From: Yersinia bercovieri ATCC 43970 | GTDB taxonomy: Bacteria > Pseudomonadota > Gammaproteobacteria > Enterobacterales > Enterobacteriaceae | Length of the DNA stretch: 64,000 nucleotides | Assembly: GCF_013282745.1 (NCBI RefSeq) | Contig: NZ_CP054044.1 | Span: 3,100,001-3,164,000, forward strand | Direction of reading: 5' to 3' | Part shown: positions 59,170-64,000 of the stretch, piece by piece | Layout of the letters: each line of letters begins with the position of its first letter | Numbering within the stretch: position 1 is the stretch's first letter | The notes under the pieces: generated by a model | The model's database searches: none | What the model was told of the DNA's origin: nothing | Seen by the model: the letters and a program-made list of their open reading frames with translations, nothing else | Program-made: the position numbers and the translations under genes

Positions 59170-59568
59170 CTAGTTGGGTTGATAATTGGGGCCGATCTGC
59201 CGCCAGGCATCCGCAATATTTTCGAGCAAAGCAGCGACTTCATTAATTGCCTGCTCGTCATTGTGCAAATTGGCATGCAGTAAACGCCGTGACATATAAT
59301 CGTACAAAGCAGATAAATTCTCAGCCATTTCGCCGCCTTTTTCCAAATCCAACCCTGCATTCAGGCCGTTATTGATAATATCAATTGCTTTGGATAGTGC
59401 TGTGCCTTTACCTGGAATATCGCCTTGACTCATCAGGATGCGAGCTCGAACCAGGGCGCTTTGCGCCCCGTCGAACAACATCACGATCAATTGGTGTGGA
59501 CTCGCACTCATTACGCCACTTTCCAAGCCTACCTTAGCGTAGGCCTGGCTCCCTGATCGGTTGTACAT
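59170..59568 (-). CDS. fliS: flagellin export chaperone FliS
   Basis: Binds flagellin and prevents premature polymerisation. 132 residues with the typical start [19 protein letters not shown] and [13 protein letters not shown]. fliD is 11 bases upstream and fliT 11 bases downstream, so fliDST is one transcript. Confidence 0.96.
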   Translation of the reverse strand: MYNRSGSQAYAKVGLESGVMSASPHQLIVMLFDGAQSALVRARILMSQGDIPGKGTALSKAIDIINNGLNAGLDLEKGGEMAENLSALYDYMSRRLLHANLHNDEQAINEVAALLENIADAWRQIGPNYQPN

Positions 59569-59579
59569 GTCCTATTCCC

Positions 59580-60980
59580 TTATGAAGAAAATTGCTGCGT
59601 TAAGAAACTGGCGGTGTTATTCAACGAGCTGACTAACTTATCAAGTTGAGTAAATTGCGTCTTATACCGTTCGATCGTGGCAGTAATACTTTCAGTGGTT
59701 GCCGTGACCTGTTTATCCAGATTTTTTAACGTCTTATTGATGCCATCCGTCACCGTTTTCAGGGTGCCCTTGGTGGTATCCAGTGCGGTCTTAAGCAAAG
59801 TATCAGTCTGGGTAGCGAAACCCGTGGTAGTACCATCACCGACAAAAAATGCCGTCACACTGTTTGGCTTATCTTTTAGCGCGGTATCTAATTTGGTTGA
59901 GTCGATGACTAATTTGCCATCAAGATCCTGCGTGATACCCATACTGGCCAATGTTTTTAGATCTCCGACTTGCGAAGATGCCAGTTGGCTTTTCAATTGA
60001 GTTTGAATATTACGTAATACGCCATCACCGACTAAAGCCCCATTACCCGCAGATTGATCTTTGCCTGCTTCTACCGCGGTATATTTAGTCAAAGAACCAA
60101 AAGTGGTTTGTAATGAGTTATAGGCATCAACAAAACTTTGTATTGCCGCTTTGGTCGCTGTGCTATCGCGGGCAACAACCAGTTGTTCCGGCTCATTGGT
60201 TTTCGTTAATGTTTTGATATTAATGGTCACACCCTGTGGTGCATCCGTAATCGTATTACTTTGGCGGGTAATGGAGACGCCATTGACGCTTAATGTGGCA
60301 TCTTCAGCTTTAACTTTCTGCGTCATTGCGCCGCTGCCACCAGTACTACTTGGCGTGTAATTCAGGAAGTCATTTAACTTGTCATCGCCGGTGACACTGA
60401 TCGTCATTTCTGACTTGGTGCCGGTATCTTTGGCGGTTAATGAAAGATAATAGGTATCATCATCCGCTTTCATAATACTGGCGCTAACACTGCCCTCTTT
60501 TTTATTGATGGCATCGCGAATATCTGTCAGGGAGGTTTGCTGGTTAGTTAATGTCACTTCCAGTGGTTTTTCTTTCCCTGGCTGGGAAATGGTGATGGTA
60601 CGAGTAGCATTGTCATTTCCTAATTTATCTGTCGCATTAGGGACATCTGCAGATAATAAAGACTGCGCTTTAGCAATGTTGGTCACTTCAATTGAGTAGT
60701 TGCCAGCTGTTGCTTTGCTATCGGTTGTTGCACTAAACGCAGTGTTAGAGCTACTGATTGTAGTCGTGCTCAGTGTATCTGCTTTTTGTAATGCCGCAGA
60801 TGCTGTTTCCAGCTTTGCCAGTGCGCTTTGTAATACACCGTAGGCGGTGAGTTTAGCTTTATAGCTGGATTGCTGGGTGGTTAACGGTGTTAACCGGGTC
60901 TGCTCTGCTGCGGTTAACTTATCCAGCAAAGTGCCTAATTCCATATTTGACCCGATACCCAGTGTACTGATACTTGCCAT
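59580..60980 (-). CDS. fliD: filament cap protein FliD (HAP2)
   Basis: Pentameric cap for flagellin insertion at the filament tip. 466 residues: conserved N-terminus (MASISTLGIGSNMELGTLLDKL), variable middle, C-terminal coiled-coil (YKTQFTQLDKLVSSLNNTASFL) ending LTQQFSS. First gene of fliDST with a sigma-28-type promoter, divergent from fliC. Confidence 0.96.
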   Translation of the reverse strand: MASISTLGIGSNMELGTLLDKLTAAEQTRLTPLTTQQSSYKAKLTAYGVLQSALAKLETASAALQKADTLSTTTISSSNTAFSATTDSKATAGNYSIEVTNIAKAQSLLSADVPNATDKLGNDNATRTITISQPGKEKPLEVTLTNQQTSLTDIRDAINKKEGSVSASIMKADDDTYYLSLTAKDTGTKSEMTISVTGDDKLNDFLNYTPSSTGGSGAMTQKVKAEDATLSVNGVSITRQSNTITDAPQGVTINIKTLTKTNEPEQLVVARDSTATKAAIQSFVDAYNSLQTTFGSLTKYTAVEAGKDQSAGNGALVGDGVLRNIQTQLKSQLASSQVGDLKTLASMGITQDLDGKLVIDSTKLDTALKDKPNSVTAFFVGDGTTTGFATQTDTLLKTALDTTKGTLKTVTDGINKTLKNLDKQVTATTESITATIERYKTQFTQLDKLVSSLNNTASFLTQQFSS

Positions 60981-61014
60981 GTCTAATCCTTAATATTCAA
61001 GTGTCGTTACCGGG

Positions 61015-61041
61015 TTATCGGCCAAGAAGAGGAAAAGTTTA
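61015..61041 (-). promoter_or_regulatory. sigma-28 (FliA) promoter of fliDST
   Basis: On the minus strand TAAACTTT - 11 bases - GCCGATAA, with a perfect -10 and one mismatch in the -35, 35 bases upstream of the fliD ATG. Confidence 0.92.
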
Positions 61042-61177
61042 CACATAAAATAGAATTTATGATGGCTAGAATAACGGGGGATAACAGGGGGCTATTTGCT
61101 CCATTGAATAGAGCAGTAATTAAAGAAGAGATAAAGAATAATTTTCAGCTAATTTTAAAATTATTTCAAAGAATGGC

Positions 61178-61204
61178 TAAAGGTTCCTTAAAGAGCGCCG
61201 ATAC
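61178..61204 (+). promoter_or_regulatory. sigma-28 (FliA) promoter of fliC
   Basis: TAAAGGTT - 11 bases - GCCGATAC, one mismatch in each hexamer/octamer. It is 72 bases upstream of the fliC ATG, giving a leader of about 60 bases. Confidence 0.9.
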
Positions 61205-61275
61205 AAGTTGTGACGGTGATGAAGCCGTGGGCAGTAAGCCCAAATCATAACCCAATAGCATTTAAGGAATTCACT

Positions 61276-62469
61276 ATGTCAGTAATTAATACTAACATCC
61301 TGTCTCTGAATACTCAGAACAACATGACCAAATCCCAGTCCGCTTTAGGCTCAGCCATTGAGCGTTTGTCTTCTGGTCTGCGTATCAACAGTGCGAAAGA
61401 CGATGCTGCGGGTCAGGCAATCGCTAACCGTTTCACTTCTAACATCAGAGGCCTGACTCAGGCTGCTCGTAACGCTAACGACGGTATCTCTGTTGCACAG
61501 ACTACTGAAGGCGCGTTGAACGAAATCAACAACAACTTACAACGTGTGCGTGAACTGACTGTTCAGGCATCTACCGGCAGCAACTCTACCAGCGACCTCT
61601 CTTCAATCCAAGACGAAATTCAATTGCGTATGGATGAAATCGACCGCGTATCTGCTCAAACTCAGTTCAACGGCGTGAAAGTTCTGAGCTCAGACACCAA
61701 AATGTCTATCCAGGTCGGTGCTAACGATAACGAAACTATCGATATCAGCCTGAAAGAAGTGACCTCCAAGACTCTGAACCTGGAAGGCTTCAACGTAACC
61801 GGTCCTAAAGGTGGTGCAACGGCGGCTTTAGCAGCTGCTGATTTCCAAAAAGCCTTTGGCGCTACCACTGCAATGACTACTGCAACTTCAGCAGAGACCA
61901 CTGATGGTGCTTTGGCAGCCCGTCTGGGTGTTGCGAAGGCGAGTGTAACTGTTGGTACTGCACCAACTAAAGATAGCGCAGGTAACTGGTTCACTAAAGT
62001 TGATATCAAAGCAAATGACGCTACTGAAGCTAACAACCTGAAAGCCAATGGTTTCGACATCGCTTCTGGTGCAACTAAGTCATTCTATATCGCTGTTGAC
62101 CCACAAACTGCTGATACCACTACAACAGCAGCCACTGCAGCGATTTCAATTGATACTGCTAGCCTGAGCCTGAAAAAACTGACCACTGGCGCGACCAACG
62201 ATCCGTTGAAAGCACTGGATGCAGCGATTTCTGATATCGACGTTCAACGTAGCTCCCTGGGTGCGGTACAAAACCGTTTCCAATCTACTGTAACTAACCT
62301 GAACAACACTGTTAACAACCTGACTGCTGCACAAAGCCGTATCCAGGATGCTGACTATGCAACTGAAGTGTCCAACATGAGCCGTGCTCAGATCCTTCAG
62401 CAAGCAGGTACTTCAGTATTGGCACAGGCTAATCAGGTTCCACAAACTGTTCTGTCTCTGCTGCGTTAA
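61276..62469 (+). CDS. fliC: flagellin FliC
   Basis: Filament subunit of 397 residues. Start ATG at 61276 (MSVINTNILSLNTQNN), behind AAGGAAT; the longer open frame from 61210 includes leader sequence. Conserved D0/D1 ends: SGLRINSAKDDAAGQAIA, and the TLR5-recognised helix LQRVRELTVQA (about 90-100). The C-terminus ends PQTVLSLLR. The central D2/D3 region (about 175-300) is short and Ala/Thr-rich, with many lysines. Only one flagellin gene is visible, whereas Y. enterocolitica is known to have three. Followed by a strong terminator and fliB. Confidence 0.96.
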   Translation: MSVINTNILSLNTQNNMTKSQSALGSAIERLSSGLRINSAKDDAAGQAIANRFTSNIRGLTQAARNANDGISVAQTTEGALNEINNNLQRVRELTVQASTGSNSTSDLSSIQDEIQLRMDEIDRVSAQTQFNGVKVLSSDTKMSIQVGANDNETIDISLKEVTSKTLNLEGFNVTGPKGGATAALAAADFQKAFGATTAMTTATSAETTDGALAARLGVAKASVTVGTAPTKDSAGNWFTKVDIKANDATEANNLKANGFDIASGATKSFYIAVDPQTADTTTTAATAAISIDTASLSLKKLTTGATNDPLKALDAAISDIDVQRSSLGAVQNRFQSTVTNLNNTVNNLTAAQSRIQDADYATEVSNMSRAQILQQAGTSVLAQANQVPQTVLSLLR

Positions 62470-62490
62470 TTGATATATCGAGTTATATAA

Positions 62491-62523
62491 AAAAGGCGGC
62501 ATATTGTGCCGCCTTATTATTCT
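62491..62523 (+). terminator. intrinsic terminator of fliC
   Basis: AAGGCGGCA-TATTG-TGCCGCCTT hairpin followed by ATTATTCT, 23 bases after the fliC stop. Confidence 0.85.
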
Positions 62524-62597
62524 AAGTTAATTATTGTGACAGATTAATTCACTTAGCATAAAAGAATTGGATTCATGGTTAATATTGAGGTTTGCTT

Positions 62598-63803
62598 GTG
62601 AAAGAACTTACCGTAGTTCAACCCGTTTATGTTGAGAACTTCAGTTGCATTGGAGCATCTTGTCGCGATCACTGCTGTAAACGCTGGACTATCTCTCTGG
62701 ATAAAGAGACCTATCGTAAGTACGCCAAAAGCCATAATCCTGATATTAAGCGCATTGCGGTCACGAATATTGCCGTTACTCGAACCAGTTCCGCTAATTG
62801 GGCCGCAATCAAATTGACTGAACAGGGTAATTGCCCCTATTTAGATGTCGATCAGCTCTGCGGTATTTATAAGCGCTTAGGTAAAGACGCATTAAGTGAT
62901 ACATGTACCGTATATCCACGTTCTGAGCATATATATAAAACTGAAAAACGAAATAGCCTGAATATCTCGTGCCCTGAAGCGGCACGGCAGGTATTGTTTA
63001 ATCCTGATGGGTTAAATATGAATACCCAGGTGATTGAGCTGAAAAGTTTTTTTCAAGCACCTGAACTAAATATAGAGGGGCAGTTAATAAATCTATTCTG
63101 TGCTAATTTATTGATGTCCGATCAACCTAAAATAGAAGAAAATCTTTATGCAATTGCGTCCTTTTTGCTTTTCTATCAAAAGCTAGAGGGCGATATTAAT
63201 ACTAAGCTGCCATATATGGAATCTGGTTATGAAGGATTATTGCAACAATTTGAATCTAATGAGATTTTAGATTGTTTGGGTAAGCTCACTTTCAATGCAG
63301 AGCTACAATGGCAGTTGCTCATAAGATTACAAAATTTCATGACGAAGACGCCTGAATCCAGAGGGCGGGAAACCATGTTTAATTACCTGAATCCGCTCCT
63401 TGATCATATAGTTGTAGGTTTTGATGTGGAGCTTGTCGCCGATAAAATGAAAGAATTAAGCCGAGTCTGGTGTGAGGATGCAGGCCCATTCTTTAGTGAT
63501 AACCCGCATATTCTTCGCAACTATTTTCTTTATCGATTACACCATAACCAATTTGCAATACTTGATGAGTTTTCACTACTGAAACAATTTTATTTAATTA
63601 TTGTTGATTTCTTCTTTATAAGATCACTGATCAGCGTTTATGTAAAAAATAACAAACAGTTAACTGAAGATATCATTATCGATATCTTCTACTCATATCA
63701 TGCATTTAGCCAACATAGTTCTAGTGTTACAACGATGTTCATTGAGGAAATTGATAAAGTCAAAGTGAATGACGATCTCTCTTCGTTGCAACTACTGATA
63801 TAG
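62598..63803 (+). CDS. fliB: flagellin lysine N-methylase FliB
   Basis: Methylates surface lysines of flagellin before export; known in Salmonella, absent from E. coli K-12. 401 residues from the GTG at 62598, which has GAGG seven bases upstream; a TTG two codons earlier lacks spacing. N-terminal cysteine cluster [13 protein letters not shown] (Cys17, 22, 26, 27) and later [22 protein letters not shown] and ISCPEA fit an iron-sulphur or metal site of the family. Downstream of fliC past its terminator, before the expected fliA. Confidence 0.9.
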   Translation: MKELTVVQPVYVENFSCIGASCRDHCCKRWTISLDKETYRKYAKSHNPDIKRIAVTNIAVTRTSSANWAAIKLTEQGNCPYLDVDQLCGIYKRLGKDALSDTCTVYPRSEHIYKTEKRNSLNISCPEAARQVLFNPDGLNMNTQVIELKSFFQAPELNIEGQLINLFCANLLMSDQPKIEENLYAIASFLLFYQKLEGDINTKLPYMESGYEGLLQQFESNEILDCLGKLTFNAELQWQLLIRLQNFMTKTPESRGRETMFNYLNPLLDHIVVGFDVELVADKMKELSRVWCEDAGPFFSDNPHILRNYFLYRLHHNQFAILDEFSLLKQFYLIIVDFFFIRSLISVYVKNNKQLTEDIIIDIFYSYHAFSQHSSSVTTMFIEEIDKVKVNDDLSSLQLLI

Positions 63804-64000
63804 CGCATAAAACAATGAGTGCAAAAAATTATGCGGATAAATACAGAATTAAGTCGATAAAAAAGAGGCATCAAAGCTTATAACGTGGGGCATAAGTCAA
63901 ATAGCCGCCTTTTTATAGGTCTATTCCGGCGATTGTCTGACTGGCCTGACAGGATAATGGTACGACTCTCTTACCCTTAGGTGCCTGTCTAGTGAGCGAT
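63804..64000. other. right-end non-coding stretch (probable fliA upstream region)
   Basis: AT-rich with no ORF of note and no consensus sigma-28 site; it ends the window. From the usual Yersinia order, fliA would follow. Confidence 0.35.

Overview
The window looks like chromosomal DNA of a Yersinia species, most likely of the enterocolitica group rather than the pestis complex. The evidence is one contiguous flagellar/chemotaxis supercluster (flhDC to fliC), ERIC repeats of the Yersinia type, a full-length-looking lacIZ pair, and a flagellin lysine methylase gene (fliB) beside fliC. Protein similarity to E. coli and Salmonella orthologues is high, but the gene order differs from both. I worked by reading only, so the species call is an inference.

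Layout. Positions 1-2671 hold lacZ (cut by the left edge) and lacI with a lac operator. Positions 3150-5752 hold a CspA-family cold-shock gene, dsrB and a chemoreceptor. Positions 6199-10216 are an mgtCB magnesium/virulence operon with a consensus PhoP box and a long structured leader. uspC (minus strand) then precedes the master flagellar operon flhDC (11774-12718), which has a perfect CRP site and an RcsAB box upstream. Next come motAB-cheAW, two chemoreceptors with cheRBYZ, flhBAE, flgNMA (minus) diverging from flgBCDEFGHIJ, and flgKL. The fliR-to-fliF block (minus) diverges from fliE. An accessory block of a DNA glycosylase, a dCache/HD-GYP phosphodiesterase and an AraC-type regulator follows, then fliTSD (minus), fliC and fliB.

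Together the genes encode nearly the complete flagellum: master regulator, export gate and ATPase complex, MS ring, C ring, rod, P and L rings, hook, hook-filament junction, cap, filament, stator, and the whole chemotaxis phosphorelay. FlgM and the sigma-28-type promoters (before a chemoreceptor, tsr, flgK, fliD and fliC) show late-gene control. The sigma-28 gene fliA is not in the window and probably lies just beyond the right edge. FlhDC-box-like sites are visible in flgA-flgB and before flhB.

The most unusual material is non-coding or small: an attenuator-like mgtC leader, a leader-peptide-like ORF between mgtC and mgtB, a 357-bp element with perfect 23-bp inverted ends between cheW and tsr, a tandemly duplicated ERIC that separates fliI from fliJ, an ERIC that supplies the flgA stop codon, and a tiny secreted cysteine-containing protein between flhE and flgN.
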